Shown: one piece after another, positions 33,786 to 42,699 of the stretch
How positions within the stretch are numbered: the first letter of the stretch is position 1
How the letters are laid out: every line of letters starts with the position of its first letter
Source of the DNA: RPQJ01 sp963706755
Lineage (GTDB): Bacteria > Pseudomonadota > Gammaproteobacteria > Steroidobacterales > Steroidobacteraceae
Direction: 5' to 3'
Assembly: GCA_963706755.1 (NCBI GenBank)
Contig: CAVPNH010000014.1
Coordinates: forward strand, 1 to 64,000
DNA: 64,000 bases
Position numbers and translations under genes: made by a program
The notes under the pieces: generated by a model
The model's input: the letters and a program-made list of their open reading frames with translations, nothing else
Told to the model about the DNA's origin: nothing
The model's database searches: none

Positions 33786-34687
33786 GCGACATGGCAAGGC
33801 CCGCGACCGTAGAGTCCACACACAACCCGCAGAAGGCTGCCGCGATGCAAGGCGACGAGAAGCAGGAACGACGCGGCGCCCCGGCGCTGTCCATCGCGCT
33901 GGAGGATCGCGGGACCGCACGCGCCAATCCGGCGAAGGCCACCGCCGAGAGCCTCAATTTCTGGTACGGCAAGAACCAGGCGCTCAGGAACATCAACCTC
34001 ACGATCCCGGAGCACCAGGTCACGGCGCTGATCGGGCCCTCGGGCTGCGGCAAGAGCACGTTCCTGCGTTGCTTCAATCGCATGCACGACCTGCAGCCGG
34101 ACACCCGCTACCAGGGCGCGATCACGCTGCGCCCCGACAACGTGAATCTCATCGGACCCGAGACGGACCCGATCGAGGTCCGCATGCGCATCGGCATGGT
34201 GTTCCAGAAGCCGAACCCGTTCCCCAAGAGCGTGTTCGAGAACGTCGCCTACGGATTGCGGCTGCGTGGCATCAGGAACCGGACGGAGCTCGGCGAGCGG
34301 GTCGAGAAGGCGCTGCGCGGCGCGGCCATCTGGGAGGAGGTGAAGGAGCGCCTGGACGACTCGGCGCTCGCGCTGTCCGGCGGCCAGATGCAGCGCCTGT
34401 GCATCGCGCGGGCGCTCGCGACCGAGCCCGAGATCCTGCTGTTCGACGAGCCGACCTCGGCGCTCGACCCGATCGCGACGGCGAAGATCGAGGAGCTCAT
34501 CACCGAACTGCGCAAGCACGTGACGGTGCTGATCGTCACGCACAACATGCAGCAGGCGGCGCGCGTGTCGGACTTCACGGCGTTCATGTACCTCGGCGAG
34601 CTGGTCGAGGTGGATGCCACGTCGAAGATCTTCACGAACCCGGCGAAGAAGGCCACCGAGGACTACATCACGGGGCGGTACGGGTGA
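33782..34687 (+). CDS. pstB: Phosphate ABC transporter ATPase PstB
   Basis: About 301 residues. Walker A GPSGCGKST, Q-loop VFQKPNPFPKS, signature LSGGQMQRLCIARAL, Walker B LLFDEPTSALDP, H-loop VTHNMQQAARVSD, and the PstB-typical end EDYITGRYG. The N terminus is about 40 residues longer than E. coli PstB, with a low-complexity start. The GTG at 33782 overlaps the pstA stop (GTGA); an ATG at 33791 is the alternative. It ends 6 bases from the convergent dapD stop with no visible terminator. Confidence 0.95.
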   Translation: MSDMARPATVESTHNPQKAAAMQGDEKQERRGAPALSIALEDRGTARANPAKATAESLNFWYGKNQALRNINLTIPEHQVTALIGPSGCGKSTFLRCFNRMHDLQPDTRYQGAITLRPDNVNLIGPETDPIEVRMRIGMVFQKPNPFPKSVFENVAYGLRLRGIRNRTELGERVEKALRGAAIWEEVKERLDDSALALSGGQMQRLCIARALATEPEILLFDEPTSALDPIATAKIEELITELRKHVTVLIVTHNMQQAARVSDFTAFMYLGELVEVDATSKIFTNPAKKATEDYITGRYG

Positions 34688-34693
34688 GACGCG

Positions 34694-35527
34694 TCACTCC
34701 GCCCCGCGCAGCAGTTCGTTGATCCCCACCTTGGCGCGCGTCTGCGCGTCCACGCGCTTCACGATCACCGCGCAGTACAGGGAATACTTGCCGCCCGGTG
34801 CCGGCAGCGAGCCGGGCACGACCACGGCGCCAGCCGGCACGCGACCGTAGAGCACCTCGTCGCGCTCCCGGTCGTAGATGCGCGTGCTCTGCCCGACGTA
34901 GACGCCCATCGAGAGCACGGCACCTTCCTCGACGATCACGCCCTCGACCACCTCCGAACGGGCGCCGATGAAGCAACCGTCCTCGATGATGGTCGGGTTG
35001 GCCTGCAGGGGCTCGAGCACGCCGCCGATGCCGACGCCTCCGGAGAGGTGCACGTTGCGCCCGATCTGCGCACAGGAGCCGACCGTGGCCCAGGTGTCCA
35101 CCATGGTGCCTTCGCCGACGTGGGCGCCGATGTTGACGTAGCTCGGCATGAGCACCGCGTTCTTCGCCACGAAGGCGCCGCGCCGCACGACGGCCGGCGG
35201 CACCACTCGCACGCCCTCGGCCCGGAAGCGCTCGGCGTCGTGGCCGGCGTGCTTCAACCTGACCTTATCGTAGAAGCGTGTGTAGCCCGCGTCGAACACC
35301 CGGTTGTCGTTCAGCCGGAAAGAGAGCAGCACGGCCTTCTTGAGCCACTGGTGCACGACCCAGGCCCCGTCGACCTTTTCGGCGACGCGCGCCTCGCCGC
35401 GGTCGAGGAGGTCGATCGCGGCTTCGACGGCGGCCATGACCTCGGCAGGCGCGTTGCCCGGCGAGAACTTCGCTCGCTCCTCGAAAGCGGCGTCGATGGT
35501 GGCGGCGAGCGTGGCGTGCGCGGTCAT
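34694..35527 (-). CDS. dapD: Tetrahydrodipicolinate N-succinyltransferase
   Basis: Transfers succinyl from succinyl-CoA to tetrahydrodipicolinate, the first step of the succinylase branch of DAP synthesis. 277 residues from the ATG at 35527 (MTAHATLAATIDAAFEERAK). A helical N-terminal domain is followed by left-handed beta-helix hexapeptide repeats (AVLMPSYVNIGAHVGEGTMV, CFIGARSEVVEGVIVEEGAV) typical of trimeric DapD. The C terminus is INELLRGAE. The gene is on the same strand as dapC, glnD and map, as in E. coli where dapD follows glnD. Confidence 0.96.
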   Translation of the reverse strand: MTAHATLAATIDAAFEERAKFSPGNAPAEVMAAVEAAIDLLDRGEARVAEKVDGAWVVHQWLKKAVLLSFRLNDNRVFDAGYTRFYDKVRLKHAGHDAERFRAEGVRVVPPAVVRRGAFVAKNAVLMPSYVNIGAHVGEGTMVDTWATVGSCAQIGRNVHLSGGVGIGGVLEPLQANPTIIEDGCFIGARSEVVEGVIVEEGAVLSMGVYVGQSTRIYDRERDEVLYGRVPAGAVVVPGSLPAPGGKYSLYCAVIVKRVDAQTRAKVGINELLRGAE

Positions 35528-35624
35528 GTGAGTCCTGTAAGAAAAGGCGCGTGGAGAGGCGAGAGCATATCCGAATCGCAGATTCCGAATGCGCGCCGCC
35601 GGCCACGGCGGCAAGCGGTGTCGG

Positions 35625-35721
35625 CCCGGGGATGTGGTTCCGGCAACCGTCCGCGACAGGGATGTCGCGGCGGAGCCCCCAGGGAAGGGTTCACGGCGTT
35701 TGCCGGAACCACATCCCCGGG
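35625..35721. repeat. Long hairpin element, copy A
   Basis: Perfect 22-bp outer arms (35625-35646 and 35700-35721) enclose 53 bases. Inside is an 8-bp hairpin CCGCGACA-GGGA-TGTCGCGG (35651-35670) and then a core reading GAGCCCCCAGGGAAGGG with TTCACGGCGT (35673-35699). Copy B near 58.9 kb has the same order and nearly the same core but different arm and stem sequences that also pair perfectly. It fills the dapD-dapC gap. No T-tract follows, so it is not a standard terminator. Confidence 0.9.
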
Positions 35722-35781
35722 GCGACGCCGCGGGAGAGGGGAACTTCGGGTCTCCTTCTGACGCGAATTGTCCGCGCCGCC

Positions 35782-36981
35782 TCAGCGACTATGCCGAACG
35801 AACGCGACGATGCGCCTTGCCGCCTCCACGCAGTCCTCGACGCTCGCCACCAGCGAAATCCGCACGCGGCCGCGACCGGGATTGCCGCGCGCCGTGTCGC
35901 GCGCGAGATACGAACCCGGCAGGACCGTGACGTTGCGGGTCGCGAACAGGCCACGCGCGAACGCCTCGTCGTCGCCGACCTGCGGCCACAGGTAGAACGC
36001 GCCGTCCGGCGTCTCGACGTCCAGCACCTCGCCGAGCAGCGGCACGACGGATGCGAATTTCCGGCGGTAGAGCTCGCGGTTCCGGACGACGTGCTCCTCG
36101 TCCTGCCACGCGGGCACGCTCGCGAGCTGCGTGTGTACCGGCACTGCGCAACCGTGATAGGTGCGATAGAGCCGGAAGGCGGAGAGCAGCGCCGGGTCGC
36201 CGGCGACGAAGCCTGAGCGCAGCCCGGGCACGCTCGAGCGCTTCGACAGGCTGTGGAAGACCACGCAGCGCTCGAACTCCCGGCGGCCCGCCGACTGCGC
36301 TGCCTGCAGCAGACCGCAGGGCGGGCAGGCCTCGTCCCGGTAGATCTCCGAGTAGCACTCGTCGGAGGCGATCACGAAGCCGTAATGGTCCGCGAGCTCG
36401 AGTGCCCGGCGCAGGTAGTCCATGGGCATCACGGCGCCTGTCGGATTCCCGGGACTGCAGAGAAACAGCACCTGGCAGCGGTTCCAGTCGTCGGCGGTGA
36501 CCGCGTCGAGGTCGGGCAGCCAGCCATTCGCCGGGTCGCAGTCGAGGTACACGGGTTCCGCGCCCGCGAGCAGGGCTGCGCCTTCGTAGATCTGGTAGAA
36601 CGGGTTCGGCAGGAGTACTGCAGGCCACGCACGCGTTTCGTCCACCGCGGCCTGCACGAACGAGAACAGGCCTTCGCGCGTCCCGTTCACCGGCAGCACC
36701 ATGTCAAGGGGCCGCACACTCCCGGGCGCGAGCGCGAACCTGCGCTCGAGCCACGCGGCTGCGACCGCGCGCAGCTCCGGAATGCCGAGCACGGCCGGAT
36801 AGCTGCCGAGGGTGGACAGCGCCTGGGTCAGGGCCTCGGCGATGAAGGGCGGCGCGGCGTGCTTCGGCTCGCCGATGGACAGCGGGATGTGCGGGAGCTG
36901 CGCGGGCGGTACCGCGCCCTCCAGCAGTTCGCGCAGCCGCTCGAACGGGTACGGCCTGAGGCTGCCGAGACGCGGGTTCAT
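35782..36981 (-). CDS. dapC: Succinyldiaminopimelate transaminase DapC
   Basis: A PLP-dependent class I aminotransferase that makes N-succinyl-L,L-DAP. 399 residues from the ATG at 36981 (MNPRLGSLRPYPFERLRELL). Motifs are LSIGEPKHAAP, YPAVLGIPELR, LVNP-type LLPNPFYQIYEG, CSPGNPTGAVM, ASDECYSEIYRDE, and the PLP lysine in FHSLSKRSSVPGLRSGF. The start MNP-x-L, LSIGEPKH and position between dapD and glnD support DapC over other aminotransferases. It follows glnD by 10 bases, so the two are co-transcribed. Confidence 0.93.
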   Translation of the reverse strand: MNPRLGSLRPYPFERLRELLEGAVPPAQLPHIPLSIGEPKHAAPPFIAEALTQALSTLGSYPAVLGIPELRAVAAAWLERRFALAPGSVRPLDMVLPVNGTREGLFSFVQAAVDETRAWPAVLLPNPFYQIYEGAALLAGAEPVYLDCDPANGWLPDLDAVTADDWNRCQVLFLCSPGNPTGAVMPMDYLRRALELADHYGFVIASDECYSEIYRDEACPPCGLLQAAQSAGRREFERCVVFHSLSKRSSVPGLRSGFVAGDPALLSAFRLYRTYHGCAVPVHTQLASVPAWQDEEHVVRNRELYRRKFASVVPLLGEVLDVETPDGAFYLWPQVGDDEAFARGLFATRNVTVLPGSYLARDTARGNPGRGRVRISLVASVEDCVEAARRIVAFVRHSR

Positions 36982-36991
36982 CGGGCGCCCG

Positions 36992-39707
36992 TCAGGCGAT
37001 CCTGGCGGCGTTGCGCAGGTCGAGGGCGAGGTGCAGCTGTTCCTCGAGGCGCCGTCGCGCGTCCTCGGAGAGCGGCCGGCCCTGTTCGTCGGTCACGTAG
37101 AAGACGTCCTCGGCCCGCTCGCCGATGGTCATGATGCGCGCCGTCACGACGTCCACGCGCTCGGCGAGCAGCACCTTGCCGATCTCCGAGAGCAGGCCGG
37201 GGCGGTCGCCGGCGATCAGCTCGATGATCGTGCGTTGCCGCACCGGGTCCTCGGTGAACGTGATCTGCGTCGGCGTGGTGAACATGCGCACCTGGCGCGG
37301 CGCACGCCGCGTGACCGCCGGCCACGCGGCCTCCGGGGCCTGCAGCACGCGCCAGAGCTGCCGCTCGATCTCGTGCGCGCGGTGCCGGTCGGCGATCGGC
37401 GCGCCCGTGTCCTCGAGCACGAGGTAGGTGTCGAGGCTCAGGCCCGCGCCGAGCGGCGTGATGCGCGCGTCGAGGATGTTGAGTCCCATCTGGTCGAGCA
37501 GCGCCGTGGTGCGCGCGAAGTTCTGCTGCGTGTGCGGCATGAACGTGAGCACGGAATTGCCGCCGCGCTCGGGCGTGTCGCGCACGGCGACCAGCGGCGA
37601 GGCGTCGCCTGGCTCGCGGTCGGCGACGAGGCGCGAGTGCCAGGCGATCTCCGACGGCGTGTGCCTGAGGAAATATTCGTCGTTCAGCCGCGACCAGGCC
37701 TGGTCCGCGCGCTCCGGGTCGAGGCCCTCCCTCTGGAGCAGCTCGCGGGCCGCCGCGCGCGTCTCGGCGACGAGTTCGTCCTTGTCCACCGGCGCCTCGA
37801 GGCCGCGACGCAGCGCGCGCTTGGCGCGCTCGTAGAAGTCGTGGAACAGCGAGGAGCGCCAGGAGTTCCACAGCTTCGGGTTCGTGCCGCGCACGTCGGC
37901 CACGGTCAGCAGGTACAGGTAGTCGAGGTGGGTCTGGTCGCCGACCGCCTGCGCGAAGTCCTGGATCACCTTCGGGTCCGAGATGTCCTTCTTCTGCGCC
38001 GTGACCGAGAAGGTGAGGTGGTTGCGCACCAGCCAGGCGACGAGGCGTGCGTCGTAACGGGAGAGTCCCTGCTCGAGGCAGAAGGCCTCGGCGTCGACCG
38101 CGCCAAGCTCGGAGTGGTCGCCGCCGCGTCCCTTGGCGATATCGTGGAAAAGCGCGGCCAGGAGCGGGATCTCAGGCCGCGGCAGCGCCTGCATGAGTCG
38201 CGAGAGATCGGGGAACTCGTGTTCGAATTGCGGCAGGGCGAGGCGCCGCAGGTTGCGCACGACGAACAGCGTGTGCGCGTCGACCGTATAGGCGTGGAAC
38301 AGGTCGTACTGCATGCGGCCGACGATGCGGCCAAACGCCGGGATGTACCTGCCGAGCACCCCGTAGAGGTTCATGCGTCGCAGTTCGTGCGTGACGCCGG
38401 CCGGCGCCCTCAGGAGTTCGAGAAAAAGCCGGTGGTTGCGCGGGTGCTGGCGGAACTCCTCGTCGATCAGCCAGAGGTGCCGCCCGAGGGACCGGATGGT
38501 CGCCGCGCGCACGCCGCGCAGCTCCGGGTGTTCCTGCATCAGGCGGAAGAGCTCCAGGATCGCGGACGGCTGGCGCGCGAAGACGTCGTCCCGAGGTGAC
38601 CTCGAGGTACTCGCCGCGCACCTGGAATCGCGGGTTCAACGGCACGACCTGCGTCCCGGGGTCCGCGAGGATCGCCTCGCGGAAGAGTTGCAGGAGCATC
38701 TCGTTCAGCAGGCTCACGTCCATGACCGTGCGGTAGTAGCGCTGCATGAACTGCTCGACCGCGAGCGTGTAGGTCGCGTCCTCGTAGCCGAACATCTGCG
38801 CGATGCGGACCTGGTGGTCGAACAGCAGCCGGTCCTCGCGCCGCCCGGTGAGCACGTGCAGCGCAAAGCGCACCTTCCAGAGGAAGGCCTGCGCGGTGCG
38901 GAGCTTGCGCAGCTCGCCCGCCGTCAGGTACCCGTGCTCGACGAGTTCGTCGAAGGTGCCGGCGCCGAAGTGGCGCTTGGCGACCCAGCCGATCGTCTGG
39001 ATGTCGCGCAACCCGCCCGGACTGGTCTTGACGTTGGGCTCGAGGTTGTAGGCGGTGTCGTGGTGGCGGTGATGCCGCGCCTGCTGCTCGACGACCTTGG
39101 CCTCGAAGAAATCCCGGGAGGACCACACGCTGTCCTGCACGAGCGCGCGGCGCATCGCCTGGTAGAGGTGCTCCGGCCCGGCGAGCAGCCGCGCCTCGAT
39201 CAGCGTGGTCGCGACGCTCACGTCCGCGGCGCTCTCGCGCTGGCAGTCGTCGATCGTCCGCACGCTGTGCCCGACCTCGAGGCCGATGTCCCAGAGGAAG
39301 GCGAGGAACCGCTCGATGCCCTCGTGCCCGTCCTCGGCCGCGGACTTCGGCAGCAGGATCAGCACGTCGATGTCGGAGCAGGGGTGCAGCTCGCCCCGGC
39401 CGAAACCGCCGACGGCCACGAGTGCGACTTCCCGGTCGCGCGGGCCCGTGTGCAGCGTCCAGGCCTCGCGCAGCACCACGTCCACCATGCGCGCGCGGTC
39501 GCGTACCAGCGCCTCGACCGGCTCGTCGTCAGTGAATCGCTGCGTGAGGATCGTGGCCCCGTCGGCGAGCGCCTGGCGGAACGCCGCCGTGCGGTCGCCG
39601 CCCGAGGCGAGCGTCCCGCGCAGGGTGTCGAGGAACGGCCAGGCCGGCAACGCGACCCGCCCGGAGGCGGCCTCGAAGTCTTCGGCCTGGTCGAGGGGCG
39701 TGCTCAA
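36992..39707 (-). CDS. glnD: Bifunctional PII uridylyltransferase/uridylyl-removing enzyme GlnD (frameshifted once)
   Basis: The nitrogen sensor that uridylylates or deuridylylates PII in response to glutamine. About 905 residues. Nucleotidyltransferase domain: GGFGRGELHPCSDIDVLILL. HD domain with LLAALFHDIAKGRGGDHSEL. Two C-terminal ACT domains: VLTFMPHTQQNFARTTALLD and IIELIAGDRPGLLSEIGKVL. The TTG at 39705-39707 overlaps the map TGA (TTGA), giving MSTPLDQAEDFEAAS. A single frame change near 38595 joins RGEYLEVTS to RDDVFARQPSAILE. The map-glnD order is the same as in E. coli on the opposite side of rpsB. Confidence 0.93.
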
Positions 39708-40525
39708 GCGGGCGCTCGCTCGCTTGCCCCGAGCGTCAGCACCTCGAAGCCCGTCTCGGTGACCAGGACCGTGTGCTCCCACTGCGCCGACAGGGAGTGG
39801 TCCCGCGTGACGACGGTCCAGCCGTCGGGCAGCAGACGCACCTCGCGGCGGCCCGCGTTCACCATCGGCTCGATCGTGAACGTCATCCCGGCGGTGAAGA
39901 CCATGCCTGTTCCTGCGACGCCGTAGTGCAGCACCTGAGGGTCCTCGTGGAACCCGCGGCCGATGCCGTGGCCGCAGTACTCGCGTACGACCGAGTAGTG
40001 GTTCGATTCGACGAAACCCTGGATGGCGGCGCCGATGTCGCCGAGGTGCGAGCCGGCCTGCACCGTGCGGATGCCGCGCCACATCGCCTGGTGGGTCACG
40101 TCCACGAGCCGCTGCACGTGCGGGGCAACGCGTCCCACGCAGAACATGCGGCTCGAGTCGCCATGGAAGCCGTCCTTGATGACGGTGACGTCCACGTTGA
40201 CGACGTCGCCCTGCTTGAGCCGGCGGTCGCCCGGGATGCCATGGCAGACGACGTGGTTCACCGAGGTGCAGATGGACTTCGGGTAGCCGCGGTAGCCGAG
40301 CGGGGCGGGCACGGCCTGCTGCACGTCCACGATGTAGTCGTGGCAGATGCGGTCCAGCTCCTCGGTCGAGACGCCGGCAACGACGTGCTGCCCGATCATG
40401 TCGAGCACGTCCGCCGTGAGGCGCCCGGCGAGGCGCATGGCATCCTGCTCGGCCGCCGTCTTGGCGGAGATGCGGCCGGCGCTGTCGGACTGCCAGTTCG
40501 TCGAGGCCGGCTCGGAGTCTTGCAT
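39704..40525 (-). CDS. map: Methionine aminopeptidase type I
   Basis: Removes the initiator Met from nascent proteins. 273 residues from the ATG at 40525 (MQDSEPASTNWQSDS). Metal ligands are visible in VVNVDVTVIKDGFHGDSSRM (two Asp), EYCGHGIGRGFHEDP (His), TFTIEPMVN (Glu) and SAQWEHTVLVTETG (Glu). The first 20 residues are extra compared with E. coli Map; an internal start is possible. Divergent from rpsB across a 208-base gap, as in many gammaproteobacteria. Confidence 0.95.
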   Translation of the reverse strand: MQDSEPASTNWQSDSAGRISAKTAAEQDAMRLAGRLTADVLDMIGQHVVAGVSTEELDRICHDYIVDVQQAVPAPLGYRGYPKSICTSVNHVVCHGIPGDRRLKQGDVVNVDVTVIKDGFHGDSSRMFCVGRVAPHVQRLVDVTHQAMWRGIRTVQAGSHLGDIGAAIQGFVESNHYSVVREYCGHGIGRGFHEDPQVLHYGVAGTGMVFTAGMTFTIEPMVNAGRREVRLLPDGWTVVTRDHSLSAQWEHTVLVTETGFEVLTLGASERAPA

Positions 40526-40576
40526 GGTGGCAGGTGCATCCCGCGCCGGAAGCCAGGGCCTCGGGCGCGCAAGTGT

Positions 40577-40604
40577 TTGAACAAACGGAAACTTATGGTA
40601 TAAA
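40577..40604 (+). promoter_or_regulatory. Candidate promoter of rpsB-tsf
   Basis: TTGAAC (40577-40582) and TATAAA (40599-40604) are separated by 16 bases, in the most AT-rich part of the map-rpsB gap. A GCGCGG discriminator follows, as is common at stringently controlled ribosomal promoters. Confidence 0.55.
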
Positions 40605-40609
40605 GCGCG

Positions 40610-40733
40610 GCCTTTTTTCACAACCAAAACCGCACACGTACCGGCACATGTGGCTGGGTGCCTGCCAGACCGAGAGGTCCAGCGGGTTGCCGCATGGGGT
40701 GCGTGGAGGCTCAACCCCACAAGGAGTTTTTCG
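40610..40733 (+). promoter_or_regulatory. rpsB mRNA leader, possibly autoregulatory
   Basis: About 120 bases lie between the candidate promoter and the rpsB ATG. They contain a T-tract (CTTTTTTCA) and several GC-rich complementary segments, for example GTGGCTGGGTGCC and GGGGTGCGTGGAGGC with CCCCAC, then AAGGAG as ribosome-binding site. S2 represses its own operon through the leader in enterics. Whether this leader has the same fold was not established. Confidence 0.35.
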
Positions 40734-41720
40734 ATGACCAGCGTGTCAATGCGACAGATGCTGGAAGCGGGCGTCCATTTCGGACACCAGACCCGCTTCT
40801 GGAACCCGAAGATGGCCCCCTTCATCTTCGGCGAGCGCAACCGGATCCACATCATCAATCTCGAGAAGACGCTGCCCCTCTACGTCGAGGCGGCGGGCTT
40901 CGTGAAGCACGTGGTCGCCGAGGGCGGGCGCGTGCTGTTCGTCGGCACCAAGCGCTCCGCCCGCGACGCCATCGCGCGCGAGGCCGCGCGCTGCGGCATG
41001 CCCTACGTGAGCCACCGCTGGCTCGGCGGCATGCTCACCAACTTCAAGACCATCCGCCAGTCCATCAAGCGGCTCGCCGAGATCGACGATCTCGCGGTGA
41101 GCGGCATGCTCGACCAGCGCAGCAAGCGCGAGGCGCAGATGGTGCGCCGCGAGCGCGAGAAGCTCGAGCGCAGCCTCGGCGGCATCAAGGACATGGACGG
41201 CCTGCCGGACGTGATGTTCGTCGTGGACGTGGGTCACGAGAACATCGCCATCCACGAGGCGCGCAAGCTCGGCATCCCGGTCGTCGCGATCGTGGACACG
41301 AACTGCTCCCCCGACGACATCACCCACGTGATCCCGGGCAACGACGACGCCATGCGCGCCATCGAGCTCTACGCGACCGGCATCGCGGACGCCGTGCTCG
41401 AGGGCCGCTCCACGCTGCCAGAGGTGGCGGTGAGCGACGATGAGTTCGTCGAGCTCGACGAGGAAGGCAAGCCGCGAGCGAAGGCCGGCCCGAAGCGCCG
41501 CGCCGCACCGGCCCGCAAGAAGACCCCCGCGCGCCGCAAGGCCGCCGTGGTCGAAGGCGAGGCTGCGCACGACGCGGTCGCCGAGCTCGCCGAGGCCGAT
41601 CCGGAGGAGAGCCCGGAAGCGTTCATGGCGCGGCGTGAGGCCGCCCGCAAGAAGGTCCCGGCCGCCGCCGCTCCGGTGGCCCCTGCCGAGGCTGCCCCTG
41701 TCCCTGCAGAGGGGGAGTGA
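40734..41720 (+). CDS. rpsB: 30S ribosomal protein S2 with long C-terminal extension
   Basis: The S2 core (residues 1-240) is canonical: MRQMLEAGVHFGHQTRFWNP, KMAPFIFGERNRIHIINLEK, SHRWLGGMLTNFKTI, PDVMFVVDVGHENIAIHEAR, IVDTNCSPDDITHVIPGNDD. At 328 residues it is about 85 longer than E. coli S2; the extra tail is Lys/Arg/Ala-rich (RRAAPARKKTPARRKAA) and then Glu/Ala-rich. An AAGGAG site precedes the ATG at 40734. tsf follows after 2 bases. It is the first gene of a long plus-strand block. Confidence 0.97.
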   Translation: MTSVSMRQMLEAGVHFGHQTRFWNPKMAPFIFGERNRIHIINLEKTLPLYVEAAGFVKHVVAEGGRVLFVGTKRSARDAIAREAARCGMPYVSHRWLGGMLTNFKTIRQSIKRLAEIDDLAVSGMLDQRSKREAQMVRREREKLERSLGGIKDMDGLPDVMFVVDVGHENIAIHEARKLGIPVVAIVDTNCSPDDITHVIPGNDDAMRAIELYATGIADAVLEGRSTLPEVAVSDDEFVELDEEGKPRAKAGPKRRAAPARKKTPARRKAAVVEGEAAHDAVAELAEADPEESPEAFMARREAARKKVPAAAAPVAPAEAAPVPAEGE

Positions 41721-41722
41721 CC

Positions 41723-42613
41723 ATGGCCGTCACCGCCGAGGCAGTGAAGGCGCTCCGCGAGCGGACGGGCGCCGGCATGATGGAGTGCAAGAAGGCGCTG
41801 GTGGAGGCGAACGGCGACCTCGAGGCCGCCGCCGAGGCCATGCGCAAGTCCGGCCTCGCCAAGGCAGACAAGAAGGCCGGCCGCATCGCGGCCGAGGGCG
41901 TGGTCGCCATCGAGCGCGCTGCGGACGGGAAGTCGGTCGCGCTGGTCGAGATCAACTCGGAGACGGACTTCGTCGCCCGTGAGAAGGACTTCCAGGCCTT
42001 TGCGGCGTCGGTCGCCAGGGCGGCGCTCGATTCGAGGCCTGCCGACCTCGAGACGCTCCTGGCCGTGAAGCTGCCTTCCGGGCAGACGGTCGAGGAAACC
42101 CGCCGTGCGCTCATCGCGCGCATCGGCGAGAACATCGGCGTGCGTCGCTTCGAAGTCGTCGCCTCGGCCACGCCGGTCGCGACCTACCTGCACGGCAGCC
42201 GCATCGGCACCGTCGTCGTCCTCGAAGGCGGCGACGGGTCGCTGGGCCACGATCTCGCCATGCACGTGGCCGCGATCAATCCGCAGTACCTCTCGGCCGA
42301 GGAAGTCCCGGCCGGCCAGGTGGAGAAGGAGCGGGAGATCTTCGTGGCGCAGGCGGCGGCCGATCCCAAGCTGCAGGGCAAGCCCAAGGAAGTGCTGCTC
42401 AAGGCCACCGAGGGCAAGCTCCGCAAGTACCTGGGCGAGATCACGCTCCTGGGCCAGCCGTTCGTGAAGGACGACAAGCAGGCCGTGGGCGAGGTGCTGA
42501 AGCGCGCCAACGCGAAGGTCCTGCGCTTCGTGCGCTACGAAGTCGGGGCCGGCATCGAGAAGAAGCAGGAAGACTTCGCCGCCGAGGTGATGGCCCAGGT
42601 CCGGGGCGCTTGA
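41723..42613 (+). CDS. tsf: Elongation factor Ts
   Basis: The nucleotide exchange factor of EF-Tu. 296 residues from the ATG at 41723. N-terminal UBA-like domain: VKALRERTGAGMMECKKALV. Core: LVEINSETDFVAREKDFQAF, with the TDFV loop that displaces Mg from EF-Tu. Second half: IGENIGVRRFEVV, DLAMHVAAINPQYL, LLGQPFVKDD, and the helical C terminus KVLRFVRYEVGAGIEKKQED. Cotranscribed with rpsB. Confidence 0.97.
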   Translation: MAVTAEAVKALRERTGAGMMECKKALVEANGDLEAAAEAMRKSGLAKADKKAGRIAAEGVVAIERAADGKSVALVEINSETDFVAREKDFQAFAASVARAALDSRPADLETLLAVKLPSGQTVEETRRALIARIGENIGVRRFEVVASATPVATYLHGSRIGTVVVLEGGDGSLGHDLAMHVAAINPQYLSAEEVPAGQVEKEREIFVAQAAADPKLQGKPKEVLLKATEGKLRKYLGEITLLGQPFVKDDKQAVGEVLKRANAKVLRFVRYEVGAGIEKKQEDFAAEVMAQVRGA

Positions 42614-42666
42614 GGTTCTAACCGATCGCGGTTGGTGCCGCCGCACCCCGCGCGAGCGGGGTTCCT

Positions 42667-42672
42667 TATAAT
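42667..42672 (+). promoter_or_regulatory. Possible -10 element of pyrH
   Basis: TATAAT (42667-42672) in the 86-base tsf-pyrH gap; the expected -35 site is GC-rich and unconvincing. A short AACCG-ATCG-CGGTT hairpin (42620-42633) precedes it and could attenuate the rpsB-tsf transcript. Confidence 0.35.
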
Positions 42673-42699
42673 GGCGCCCCGTCGGAGGTGACAAACCGC

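Noticed and set aside
35625..35721. Rho-independent terminator
   Set aside because: The hairpin is long enough but has no T-tract on either side, and the same core recurs elsewhere with different stems, so a repeat element explains it better.
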